Assembly (NCBI GenBank): GCA_030998225.1
Contig: JAPYXD010000677.1
Location: forward strand, 13,577,501-13,641,500
DNA from: Diplolepis rosae
Lineage: Eukaryota; Arthropoda; Insecta; Hymenoptera; Diplolepididae
Length of the DNA stretch: 64,000 nt
Direction of reading: 5' to 3'
Under the pieces are notes generated by a model. The model saw only the letters and a program-made list of their open reading frames with translations, was not told the origin of the DNA and ran no database searches. Below are positions 48,349 to 60,300 of this stretch, one piece after another (the first letter of the stretch is position 1; each line of letters opens with the position of its first letter). A program made the position numbers and the translations under genes.

Positions 48349-48531
48349 TCCTACGTTACCGGCATTTTTTCGTCTGTAAACTCATGTTCATGCAAAATGA
48401 GATACTCAGTTAAAAATTTGTATAACTGAATAAAAGAAATTATATATCTATTTACTACTAAAAGTTTATATGTATATAAAATTTGTGTTTAAAAAAAGTT
48501 TACAGACAAGAAAAGTCGGTAAAGTAGTAAT
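48349..48531. mobile_element. inverted-repeat MITE, with a second partial copy at 48733
   Basis: Left arm CCTACGTTACCGGCATTTTT and TCTGTAAACT; the right arm is its complement with a few changes. A half copy begins CCTACCTTACCGGCATTTTA at 48737. TTAAGGGCATGTGATACG at 48651 is a one-sided end of another family (see 56422-56762). Non-coding. Confidence 0.6.
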
Positions 48532-49502
48532 CAATAGGTTTTAGTTAAAATATTCTCAATTGGTAGTATTTTAATATACTGTGAAATTTTCTAATAAATT
48601 CCACGGTAAGGAATCAATATTAAAAATAGTCTGAACAACTAAAATTTGTATTAAGGGCATGTGATACGTAGCAAATTAGCAAATTTTCTTTTCAAAATTT
48701 AGGAAACCGTAGAGAAAGGTCGGGATAAGGTTCCTACCTTACCGGCATTTTATGTTTGTGAACTCATATCCATGCAAAATAAGGCAATGAGTTAAAAACT
48801 TGTGAAATTAAATAAACCGACTCGACAAAGATCTAATAGAATGTTTTGAAGATTGAATGCGAACTTTTTCAATTCAATATCAGTATGTCTACTTTGTAAT
48901 ATTACGAAGCATTACAAGGTTATAACAATGACGTTAATTGATTTTACCATTCGAATACTTTCACGATTGGTAATGCAGTTATAATGGTAATGTAAATTTC
49001 TATTTTTTCAATAAGGAAATCAGCTGATCTTCATTAGCTATAATATTTGCTCTGGCGTGTTTATAAAAATAGGTTACCTTTCACTTTGTGGAAGAAAATG
49101 TCTTTCTCCCAAATCATGGGAAAGACTGAGATGACCTGCTTAGAAAGTGACCTTATTGTAGATTTTACAGTTTTACACTACCTGTAAGTAAAACATGTAG
49201 TCATTCGAGTGATTTATTATAAACGTCATAAAGAGTAACGTGGCAAGTTACCCGAAACACACGGTAACCGGGCTTTACAAATTACTTTTATTATCATTAC
49301 AATCCGCGTTTGAAATCTGTTATATCGTAAAAATGACTACCACTAAATTTCTCGGGGAATACCAAACAAATAAAATTCCGCAAAATTATTTTTTTTATTT
49401 TATACTATCTTTAAACTGACCAATATTCACATTATGACAAATACTGTATGTATTTTCAATAAATAATTTAATGTTAAATTGCACCGGTGAGGTATTTAAA
49501 CT

Positions 49503-52356
49503 ATGACTACCAATAATAAAGAAACAGAGCAGAGGGAAGATTCGAAAACAGTGAAAGTTGTGTTTGTTTCATTGTTACTGGATTTATTAGCATTTACAAT
49601 GATTTTGCCACTATTTCCTGCACTCTTGGAGCATTATCAACAGCTGGACAAGGGAGATGGCTTATATTCCAAAATTTTGAACAGTATTCAAACTATTACC
49701 ATTTTTATTCATGCTCCAGCTAAAGAGAGTTCAGTATTATTTGGAGGCAAGTATAATCAGTTATTTTATTTTATCAATCCAAAGGACTAAGATAATTCAA
49801 TGGATAAAAAGTTCTATATTTGTAATTGCGTAGCAGGTCTTATATTTCTACAATTTTCCAATAGAATATAAAGGCATTTTAAGCGTAGCATAAAAAGTTT
49901 GATGATATAAAACGTTTAATTTGAGGGAATGTCGTTTTCTGCAATTTTTAACTCTATCTTATTTACAGGTTTCCTTGGCTCCATGTTTTCGTTTCTTCAG
50001 TTTCTAGGATCACCAATCATAGGAGCTTTATCTGACGTTTATGGCAGAAAACCATTGATGATTTTATGTCTAACTGGAATTGCAATATCGTATCTTTTAT
50101 GGGCATTATCAAAAAATTTTGCTATATTTATTTTAGCAAGATTTATTAGCGGTATTAGTAAAGGCAATGTTAGTTTGTCGATGGCTATTCTAAGCGATGT
50201 TACTTCTCCTGCTTCTAGAGGAAAGGCAATGGTACTAATTAAAACAATGAAATTAAATATTTACTATCTACTATTGTCAAATATTTATTATTTAATATCT
50301 ACTGTTTGATTTTTAGGCACTCGTAGGTATTGCATTTTCTGTAGGATTCGTCTTAGGACCAATGATAGGAGCTTTCTTTGCAAAACTTTCCTCTGGTCAC
50401 AGAGAGGGCCAATGGTACGCTCTTCCAGCTTTATTTGCTTTCACACTCGCTGCAAGCGATTTACTGTATTTTTCGTTGAACTTTAAAGAAAGTTTGCCCC
50501 CAAAAGTCAGAATGAAGTCAGTTACTTCGGGTATATCGAGTGCAATTACATACATCAATCCTGTAGATTTATTCCAGTTCAATGGAGTTTCCAGTTTGAC
50601 TACCAGTGGTAATGACAACGTATAAAACATCTTTAGTTCATTATTACAAATTAATCTAAACTTTGTTCCTTATTTCTTACAGAATTGCAGCAGCTGCGAA
50701 CGCTCGGGCGTTGTTACTTTATCTATTTATTCATTTACAGTGGTTTGGAATTTACTTTAACTTTTTTGACACACTATTCTTTTGGATTTACAAGGATGGA
50801 ACAAGGATGGATGTTCCTTGGAATTGGATTAACTATGGCCATTTTGCAAGGAAGCTGGGTGCGGAAAATCCCAGCTCACAAAACTAAATCCATTACAGAA
50901 CTGGTATGTTTAATTTACAATAAAAATGAATTATTTGTTCTTTCTGAGAAATATTAATTTTCTTACTGCATTCTTGTTTCCTAGGGTCTATGGCTCATAA
51001 TTCCTGCATTTGTATGTATTGCTGCTGCAAGAGAAGTTTTCATGTTGTACTTCGGCATATTTCTCTTCTCAGTTTGTAAGAATCTTATTTTCTAAAACTT
51101 TGATCTAAAGTAATAGAAATTTATAAGATTTTTTGTTTTTAGCTACAGCTATGGTAGTGACGTGCATGATGACTTTGGTGACTCGAATTGGTCCAGAGAA
51201 TCAAAAGGGGTCGATCACTGGAATATTCAGATCACTTGGAGCTTTAGCTCGAGCTTGTGGTCCAATTGTAGCATCAATTGGTAATGCATTACTTATCACT
51301 TATAATTTTAGACATAACAATTTTCTGTTTTATATTCAAATATTGTTCATGTTTTCAAACTTTTCGACTCAGATTGGAGTCCTTATCAGTGAGAATTTAT
51401 TTCTGTTATTTTCTTAAGGCCATGGATCAATCGGACCACGTGACTAAATTATACATTTATTCGTTCATGTAAGATAACTTTTTTAATTTACAATGTATCT
51501 TTCTGATAATTTGGGAAACGTAACAAAAGATAATAAAGCACGTCTGTTAACTTCTTTTTAGTAAAAATTTTGAAAAAAATTCGAAAACTTATCGACAATT
51601 ACAGTTAACTGTAAAATTTTTTGCAAAATTTTCACTCATACAAAGTTGACAGGCGTTCTCTATCGTGTTCTGTAGTATTTTCCAAATTTTCAGGAAGATA
51701 TTTTGTAAAAGAAACAAGTTATCTTACACGAACTTTTACAGCAATTTGGTCACGTGATCTGGTTGATCCATGTCCTTAAGTAGGCGAACAAAACGATGGT
51801 GAAAAAAATTGATCGAAGTGACACAATCACAAAATTTCTTTTTTTCTTTCTTTTCTTTCGTCCCGAACAAGATAAGCACATAATTTGTGTAAAAGAACTC
51901 TTGTCACTACGTTTGAAGAAAAATCCGTAGTGACAAGATTTCTTTTACACAAATTATGTGCTTATCTTGTTCGGGACGAAAGAAAAGAAAGAAAAAACGA
52001 AATTTTGTGATTGTGTCACTTCGATCAATTTTTTTCACCATTGTTTTGTTCGTATACTCAACAAAATAACAGAAATAAATTCTCACTGATAAGGACACCA
52101 ATCTGAGTCGAAAAGTTTGAAAACATGAAACTTTGAGTTTACATTTTTTCTGGACCCTAAAGCCAACTAATAACATCAACATTATTTGAATATTAATACT
52201 AAGGGTCGATATAAGTCCTGTTCATTATTATTGCTGTTTTATAATTAGATTTGTGTTTTAGCTTTTTGGAGTCTCGGAAGTACGACTTCGTACTTAATCG
52301 GTGCAGCTGCTTTAGTCATTCCGCCCATAATACTAAAAAGTATTCAAATTACATGA
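49503..52356 (+). CDS. MFSD10: Major facilitator superfamily transporter, MFSD10-like
   Basis: Orthologue-like of MFSD10 (tetracycline-transporter-like MFS protein; reported to export organic anions, physiological substrate in insects unknown). Exons: 49503-49746, 49969-50231, 50317-50608, 50683-50903, 50985-51075, 51143-51280, 52262-52356; 447 aa plus stop, like vertebrate MFSD10. Evidence: VVFVSLLLDLLAFTMILPL as TM1, VLFGG-FLGSMFSFLQFL, MFS motif A GALSDVYGRKP at about residues 96-106, ISKGNVSLSMAILSDV, GLEFTLTFLTHYSFGF, FLGIGLTMAILQG and RSLGALARACGPIVAS. About 12 membrane segments are expected. The first intron begins GCAAGT (GC-AG), the only choice keeping the FGG-FLG frame. The last intron contains a large palindromic repeat. 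Confidence 0.93.
51348..52190. repeat. long near-palindromic GGCTTTAGGGTCC-family element in MFSD10 intron 6
   Basis: Arms CATGTTTTCAAACTTTTCGA... (from 51348) and its complement (to 52127) fold around a 14-nt loop at 51912-51925; inner words are GATAAGCACATAATTTGTG and CGTCCCGAACAAG. The right side continues to GGACCCTAAAGCC and AACATCAAC; the left lacks this outer ~60 bp. Both arms hold a decayed hammerhead-like core with CTGATAA instead of CTGATGA (minus strand about 51357-51396, plus strand 52081-52120). The left arm is split by the element at 51418-51775. In pre-mRNA this would form a duplex of roughly 200 bp once the insert is looped out. Confidence 0.8.
51418..51775. mobile_element. 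358-bp TTAA-flanked MITE nested in a palindrome arm
   Basis: TTAA at 51414-51417 and 51776-51779 flank ends GGCCATGGATCAATCGGACC and the complement of GGACATGGATCAACCAGATC. The intact right arm of the host palindrome shows the empty site (TTGAGTATACGAAC where this arm has TTAAGTAGGCGAAC). Same family as the right end of 24688-25668. Non-coding. Confidence 0.85.
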
Positions 52357-53750
52357 GTATTAAGTAAAATATCCACTAAAAGTGCCTCTAAATAACCAAC
52401 TAATTTTATTTATGTATTTTCGTATGATGAGTATGTTGTATTTGACTAACGTAATATTGAACTTTTATATTGAAAGTTTATTCGGATATACATGACAAGT
52501 AATAATTAGAATTTATATTTTTATATATTGTTCTGTATCAAGATATTATTTTTAGTACGCATTGTGATTCATACTTTATAATCAAAGCAATTTAATGACA
52601 TTTATATCTTTCAAATTATCATGTATTTTTGTTAATTTGAAATTATAAAGTGTGGACGTGAAACAAATTGTTTAAAGTGAGTTTGGAATAGCATTTATTC
52701 AAATTGTTACTATTTAAAAAACTATAGGTATTGGTTTATCTGTTGTTTTTTATAAATGGCTTTGTAATAACGATTTTCAAATAAAAAGCAGACAATTTAA
52801 TGATACTGGTTTTGAAACATGAGTAGCTACTATTTATTTTTTAATAGTTTTGTATAATATAATTTTTAAGGCCTTTTTTCATATTATTATTATTATTAAC
52901 AAGAAGAGTAGGATCAATGATTTTTTAAATTCTTTTAACTTTGTTATATCATTAAATAAACATTTTTCTGTTAGAATATACAATACATAATGCAGTTTAT
53001 ATCGGCTTCGATGTAAGTCTTAGATTCAATCCAATTTTATTAAACAATAACGACATTTTTAAACTTGTACAATTGATTTATTTTAACGTAAACTTAACTA
53101 TGATATATTATTAAAAATTATTAAAATATTCATTCCGATGAAATGAACGAAATAAAGCAAATAAAGCTAACAAAGCTTTATTTATTAGACATTAAAGAGA
53201 AAACAGAGGATCATATTTTTTCTTATCGAAAATCAACTTGAGAAATTAAGTCAAACATTAAACAGTTATTTTATAAAGAGAATTTCTATCTTGAACACTT
53301 TCTATAATAAATAGTTAATTTCAAACTCCAAAAAATTTCCCGCCCATTATCTATGTCGGTAAGGTAGATCAGTTGGTAATTTCGCGACAGTTTGCGATAT
53401 TTTGATCGTAATTATTAATTAAAATTTATGAAGATCACTGGTTATCGATAATGATTCATATTAATACATATAGAGAAATATTTCCCTCATTTAATATTTT
53501 CAATTCGGTTTTTACCCTTATAACGAAAAAATCGTTCAAATTTTAAAATCTTATTCGGAAATCCCATCCCACGACAGGTGCATACCAGATGTGCTACAAG
53601 TGCAGTTCTCCTGTTGTATACATAATTCCACATTATCACTTCTCACATGATTTGCTCCCTGCTCATGAATTTGCCCATCCCCTCGTATAGATTTACCATG
53701 TATATTGTTTTATTCCCTCTTTGCCTCCCTGATACCGCGGCGTGTGATTC
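52357..53750. other. MFSD10 3' flank and intergenic
   Basis: AT-rich, with several AATAAA-type words (for example near 52780 and 52955). No gene or clear repeat supported. Confidence 0.5.
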
Positions 53751-53756
53751 AGTTTT

Positions 53757-54066
53757 GCGCATGCGCTGTATGATTAAATTGGTCACGTGACCATCTTTCT
53801 TGACCAATCCGACGCCGTTTACGGTACGAATTCTCAGAATCTTCGTCCCGCGGCACTCCACTGTCCGCCCGCACCGTGAACAGTCAGTAGATGGAGGAGT
53901 TCTGCAAATCTATCGACTTGTGCGTGCGACCGGTTCTGAATTATTATTATCATTGTTTCCTGAGAGCATCATCAAACTCAAGATTACTTTATTAGAAGTG
54001 CAAAACGCAGTGGACGACTCAACCCTAGACGAGTACGTTTCCTGGGGCTTGTCTTCGGACTAGCAA
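53757..54066 (+). promoter_or_regulatory. STAT promoter and 5' UTR exon
   Basis: GCGCATGCGC at 53757-53766 is a palindromic NRF1-type site; GGTCACGTGACC at 53781-53792 is a perfect 12-bp palindrome with a CACGTG E-box; TGACCAATCC just after it has a CCAAT box. GC-rich sequence then leads to a donor GCAA|GTGAGTA at 54067. Joining to the acceptor at 57283 puts a 5' UTR exon in front of the STAT ATG. The exact start site is not visible. Confidence 0.55.
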
Positions 54067-55247
54067 GTGAGTACGAAACCAGAATTCTTCCGCTTTTCCC
54101 TCCGCGTTCCATAGCCCCACGGCTATTTACGCGGTATTGTGAAATACGTCACCACGGGCTTTCCCAAATCGCGAACATCACTCTCAAGCTTTCATATGCT
54201 GCGAACTCTGACTCACTCCTTTAATCCATATTCATTTTATTTTTTCTCAAGCTTTCAATGATTGTCGATCCCGATCGATTGATCCGCATTTTTTTTACAA
54301 TAACGGTACGCTGCTAAGCTGTGTTCGATTTCAAAAGCACTTGAAACCGCTTTTGCACCTGTGTTTCGCCTGTGGTATGCATATAGTTACACAATGCAGT
54401 TTTTCAGGATTTTGAAACTGACACATTCCTCGTAAGCGAGTTTTGGAAACGTTGGAGATTCCTTTCGTCCTGTATCGATCTGGATTTAGCATTTTATACA
54501 TTCTGGGAAATAGATTTCTTAATTAGGTTTTTATTTCATTGTACAGTTGTCTTAGTTTTTGTTAAATTGTTGTTCTTAGCAAGTGTACCGACATTTTTAA
54601 TTGTACCTTTCAAACAAAGGCGGAAATAAATAGCTTATCATTTTTGAAAATTTTTCTGTCAGAAATTTCTTAAAAATGTAATTTGTTTACAGGAGTATGT
54701 TTTATTTTGAAAATTATATTCAATTTCTTTCCGTCATTTGTTGAAAGAGAAGAATTTGCTAAGTGGTCTGATCTCTTGTAGTGACTGTACTTTTATTATT
54801 AGATGTTTCGGAGCAGGCGCTGGAAGAGGCATTTTTACACGTCGAAGCAGGTAATTGTCTACTGCTTAAGTTCATTGATAACACGATAAGCAAATGTACA
54901 TATATATTGCGCCAACTGCCATTTTTCGCGCGATATATTGATTTTGCACGCGTCCTCACGTTAAAAGTCACATGCAATGTGTAAGTGCATTAATTAATCA
55001 GTAGAGAACAAATTTAACAAAAACTAGAAAACCCTATATAACTTGTTAAGATTATATAAAAGATGTAAGTATATTGCGAGTTGTCAAGTTCTATTTCAAG
55101 AAGTTGTGTTTGTTATGTACTTTTTTTTATGAATATGTTGTAAATCATACGCATAAGGAAGTAAATACGAAAAATAATCGAAAACAAACTAATTTGAAGC
55201 ATTGAATTCATTAGTATAAAAATAAAGATAAAACAGCTAATTTTTTC

Positions 55248-55442
55248 GAGTCTGTTTCATTTATACATAACTTTTTTTCTACAGAAAGTGTTTTTTACAG
55301 AAAATACAAAGATTTAGTTTAATTGGGAACCAAAATTCGGAAGATAGTTGCAGATTTTGGTTTCTAATTGAAACAGATTTTTATATTTACTGTAAAAAAA
55401 ACTTTCTGTAGAAAAATTTTCGTTTATAAATGAAACCGACTC
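55248..55442. mobile_element. 195-bp inverted-repeat MITE in STAT intron 1
   Basis: GAGTCTGTTTCATTTATA and its near complement at the ends, with facing CTACAGAAAGTGTTTTT words inside. Non-coding; no clear target duplication. Confidence 0.65.
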
Positions 55443-56421
55443 ATTTTTTTGTCTTTTCATCTATACCAATTTCGCTTTATTTAATTCACAGAAATTAATT
55501 GGGATCTTAATATAAGAATTTTTCAAAAACGCATATTCCTAAATAATTTTAAATATCTGGAAAGAATTCGATGAAATGATGGAGACATAAAGAATTTAAA
55601 AGATTTAGGCAGATCAAAAAATAAGAAAATTTATGGGGTTTCTTCGATGATATATTTTGCTTTGAATTCTATTAAAATTTGTAAGATATAAAGCATTTTG
55701 TTTGTACTGTAACAGTAGTGGTTGCTTCTTCCTCTGTGGCTTTTTGCTAGGTAGCAAATAGCTATAACTAAAGTAGTAAGTTCTAATAAAGTTGATACCT
55801 ATTTGAGGCTGTGTCGCATATCATAAACCCTGAACGTTTAATTTTTAATTCACAAGCCGTTTTAGAATTTGAGGACGCTTCTTAATTCTCAAGTTCTAAA
55901 GAAAAAAAAATTGCTTTCTTGTCTTTTGTGTTCAAGTAGCAAGAGCTAGACTTGATTTTAGTCTATAGTATAGAGTATGTATTAAGCTAAAATCTGGCTT
56001 CTAGCACCAGGATCTATTATGACACCTAGGTAGGTAATTACCGGTAGGTAGGTCGATAGGATAACAGATTGTATTAAGGTAATTAAAGTATTTGAGGATT
56101 AGAAAATTTAGGTTTTGACTAGAAAAGCGACGGACTTAATGCCTTTACCTGCTCGGTTGATACTGACCTTTCTTTCACAAGCTTTCAAATAATTTCAGTC
56201 AATAAATTGCAAAAGAGGAACTTTCTACAGTTTGGTCATATTTTTCACATTTCTTAGGTGTTCATGACAATGTGCAGAACGCTTGGCGCTTACAGTTTTC
56301 AGGAAAGCTCAGGAATCCACCGTTTTATTATGTTGTTTATATCAATAATTATAGGTTCAGTCGATTGCGGCTTTTATAAATAGCATAAATAATTATAGGA
56401 TGAATTTGTCTTTCCTCTTAA

Positions 56422-56762
56422 GGGTACGTAATACTTAGAAAATCGGCAAATTTCATTGATTTTAGGTTTCTACATATTTTTGTCTAAAATAAATAAAATT
56501 TTGTTTTCAAAATTTGGCAAATAGCAGAAAAGATATAAATGAACGTAAATAGACAACTTCTGGTTAGAAAAATAAAAAAAATTCAATTTTAGCAAAAACT
56601 ATCGGAAAATTTGTTTTTATCATCAAAACTGAAAGTATATTATCTTCTCTACCATTTCTGTAATTTCGGAAACAAAACTTTATTTATTTTGGATACAAAC
56701 TTGTAGAAGCTGGACCAAATTGTTCACTTGAACTTGCTACTTTTCTCAAGTATCGCATGCCC
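56422..56762. mobile_element. 341-bp TTAA-flanked MITE (GGGCATG family) in STAT intron 1
   Basis: TTAA at 56418-56421 and 56763-56766; ends GGGTACGTAATACTTAG and the complement of GGGCATGCGATACTTGAG. Arms share AATAAATAAA(A/G)TTTTGTTT and AGAAAAGATA-type words. Relatives or fragments occur at 36108-36180, 41050-41210 and 48651. Confidence 0.75.
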
Positions 56763-57306
56763 TTAAATTATAGTTTTGAATTGAAGAAATATCACAATTT
56801 TTCTCTTGATATTTAGATAAAGTCTTTCTTTATTCTGCACAAGTTACAATAAAATTTTGTATTTGACATATTTTCTGATGAAAAGGGTAAAGTTTAACAA
56901 ACTTTATTTGCTTTTTGAAGGAGAACTAGGATTCTTAAATCGAAGCATATTTCTGAAATATCTTTAAATCTGTATATTTGTGTATTATTGAGTAATAATT
57001 TTTCAACAATAATGTTTCTGATGAATTTTGAAACATTAAAATGTAATAATTGAATTTCTCATGGATTTGAGCATTTAACATTTATTTATTGCCCTTCTAT
57101 TTAGAAAAATATTTCTCTAAAAAACTATTTTCCCTAAAATTGAACTTATATGTAGCTGTGATCCTTTCGAAAGTATATTTTTGGAAGTTAAAACAATATT
57201 CTGATGCAAAATTGTTTCGGAAATTGAGTATTTCGTTGCGAATTGATAGTAGATACCGTGTTAATTAATAACTTATTTTTTAGAACCAGGTTTAGAACGT
57301 ACAACC

Positions 57307-60300
57307 ATGTCGCTGTGGGAAAAAGCACAGCGGCTGCCGCCACATGCACTTCAACAGGTGCGAAATATTTACGGAGATCATTTCCCAATAGAAGTTCGAC
57401 ACTTCCTATCATCATGGCTCGAAGAAAAAATGTGGTAAGTATTATAATGAAAAAAAACTCCATGATTTTATTTTACAAACATAAGAAATTTAGTGAATAC
57501 GAAGTAGAAAATAGCTGACTGTAATTGCTCCTGTTGTGTTTTTTGTTTTAGGAATACCATCGATGCTGAAAATCCACAGTATGAACAATACATTGCTAAT
57601 CTGGTCGGCTCCTTTATTCAAGAACTTGAATCAAAGGCTACCTCTCTTCACACAAGCGATCTTTTTCCTACCAAGATGAAACTTTCAGAAGCAGCAGTTA
57701 CGTTTCGCGTAAGTAGTTTATGCTTTAAAATCTCAGGCCGTATTTACAATCGATTTATTTTAATTAAATGATCTCTACCAGATGACAATTTGATAAATGA
57801 TATTTCGTTTTTTTGCAGCAAAGATATAGCCAGAACCCCATATCTTTATTCAAGATAATAAGGCATTGCCTCTTGACCGAGATGAAGTTGGTAGCTCAGG
57901 TGGAGGATTTGGGAGGTACAATGATGATGAACATTGTGGGAGATCCAATGATGGTTGGCGATGCTGCTACCGAGATTGCACAACAAGTGGATGCTCTTCG
58001 CAGAAAAACTCATGAAACTGGAGAGGATCTTCGTAAAATAGAGCAAGAATTAGAAGGATTTGCTCTTAGTTATCACGAATGCACAAAGTTAAACGCAAGC
58101 CTACAGCACTTGTCGACACAGCCACATAGTCAGCAGAGCATCGAATTCGAAAAGAAAATAACTAGGTACGGTATTTTATCTTGATTTAATTCCATTGGAT
58201 TTTTATTTGAAATTGCATTATGTATTTTTATAAACTAAACTTTCTTTCTGTAATTTTAGACAAAAGGAGCAGCAAGAACAATTATTAAATCACAAAGTAG
58301 CATCAATGCTTCAATTACGTTTGAACATAGCAGACAAATTAAAAGATAATGTCAATAAATTAACTATTCTACAATCTCGAGTTCTTGATGATGAACTCCT
58401 TAGGTGGAAAAGGGACCAGCAATTGGCAGGAAATGGTGCTGCTTTCAATAGCAATTTGGACACAATTCAGGAGTGGTGCGAGAATCTTGCCGAATTGATC
58501 TGGCTCAACCGTCAGCAAATTAAGGAAGCGGAGCGATTAAAGCAAAAATCTGTGCGTGATCCACCAGGTCTGCAGGATGTTCTGCCTTCTCTAAACTCAC
58601 AAGTCACACAGCTACTGAGTTCGTTGGTAACCAGCACATTTATTATAGAGAAACAGCCGCCTCAGGTGATGAAGACTAACACACGATTTACCAGTACCGT
58701 AAGACTGTTGGTTGGTGGAAAACTCAACGTTCACATGACTCCACCACAAGTCAAGGTTAGCATAATAAGTGAGTCTCAAGCTCTCGCTCTTTTAAAAACT
58801 GATACAAAAATGGCAAAGATCACCAACGAAGCTAGCGGTGATATCCTGAATAACACTGGAACAATGGAATATCATCAGGTATGTAGCATTCAGAATTTTT
58901 TTTTTCGTTTTATTTTGAAGTGTTATGCAAAGTTACTTAAAAATTATACTATTATACAGGCAACGAGACAGTTATCAGTGAGTTTTCGTAACATGCAGTT
59001 GAAGAAAATCAAAAGAGCAGAGAAGAAAGGCACTGAATCAGTGATGGATGAAAAGTTTTCGCTATTTTTCCAATCGCAATTTAGTGTTGGAGGTGGTGAA
59101 CTCGTCTTTCAAGTATGGACTCTAAGCTTACCGGTCGTAGTGATTGTCCACGGAAACCAGGAACCTCATGCGTGGGCAACAGTTACGTGGGATAATGCAT
59201 TCGCCGAGCCAGGAAGAGTTCCCTTTGTAATTCCTGATAAAGTTCCTTGGATACAAGTAGCAGTAGCTCTTAACGTCAAGTTCAAGTCTGCTACAGGACG
59301 TTCTCTCACAGAAGATAATCTTCGTTTCCTCGCTGAAAAAGCATTCCGCGGGGCCAATCCCGTTAATCAAGACTACTCTAGTCTTCTCCTTAGCTGGGCT
59401 CAATTTTGCAAGGAACCCTTGCCTGAAAGGAATTTCACTTTCTGGGAATGGTTCTATGCTGTGATGAAACTTACCAGAGAACACCTGAGAGGTCCATGGA
59501 TCGATGGTTACATTCTCGGGTTTGTGAGGAAGAAGCAAGCGGAGGAAATGCTCGCAAACTGCGCTTCGGGAACTTTTTTGATGAGGTTCTCAGATTCGGA
59601 ACTTGGTGGTGTAACCATCGCTTGGGTTGGAGGTAAAATTTTTGCTCTACTTTTTAATTAATTTTTATGAAAATGAAATGTTTTAAATTGATTATATTTT
59701 GCAGATTCTTCGGAAGTATTTATGCTTCAGCCTTTCACGAGCAAAGACTTTGCAATTAGAAGTTTGCCGGACAGAGTTTCTGACTTACAGCATTTAATGT
59801 ACCTTTATCCAGACCTGCCCAAAGATCAGGCATTCTCAAAATATTATACTCCATTTACTGGTACGTAAAAAATAACTTATTGTTTGTTTATCCAAATTAT
59901 TAAATGCCATAAGGATTTTAAAAAATTTGATTTTCTATGTGCAAATCGTTAATCTTTGAGTGCAAAGGGTTGAATTTTAGTGGTTGGGAAATGGGCGACA
60001 ATTTCTAATATATTTAAGTCGTTACCTTTTAATAAAATTATTGGAATTATTAATGAGCTAAAATGTTTTTATAGAAAACCAATCACTGACCAACGGCTAC
60101 GTTCGACCACTGTTGGTGACTCATGTGCCAGGTTGGGGTGTTCCCGCAATTGGCGGACAAACTCCCTCGCATTCTTCGATCGTGGGAGTAGGCAGTTCAC
60201 AAGGTCCTGGAGGAAGTTATCCTGCCACGCCATCCACCATGTTTCAAGCGCATAGTCCAGATCCATCTGTAACACGAGATACTCCGTCCGTGGCTTCCAG

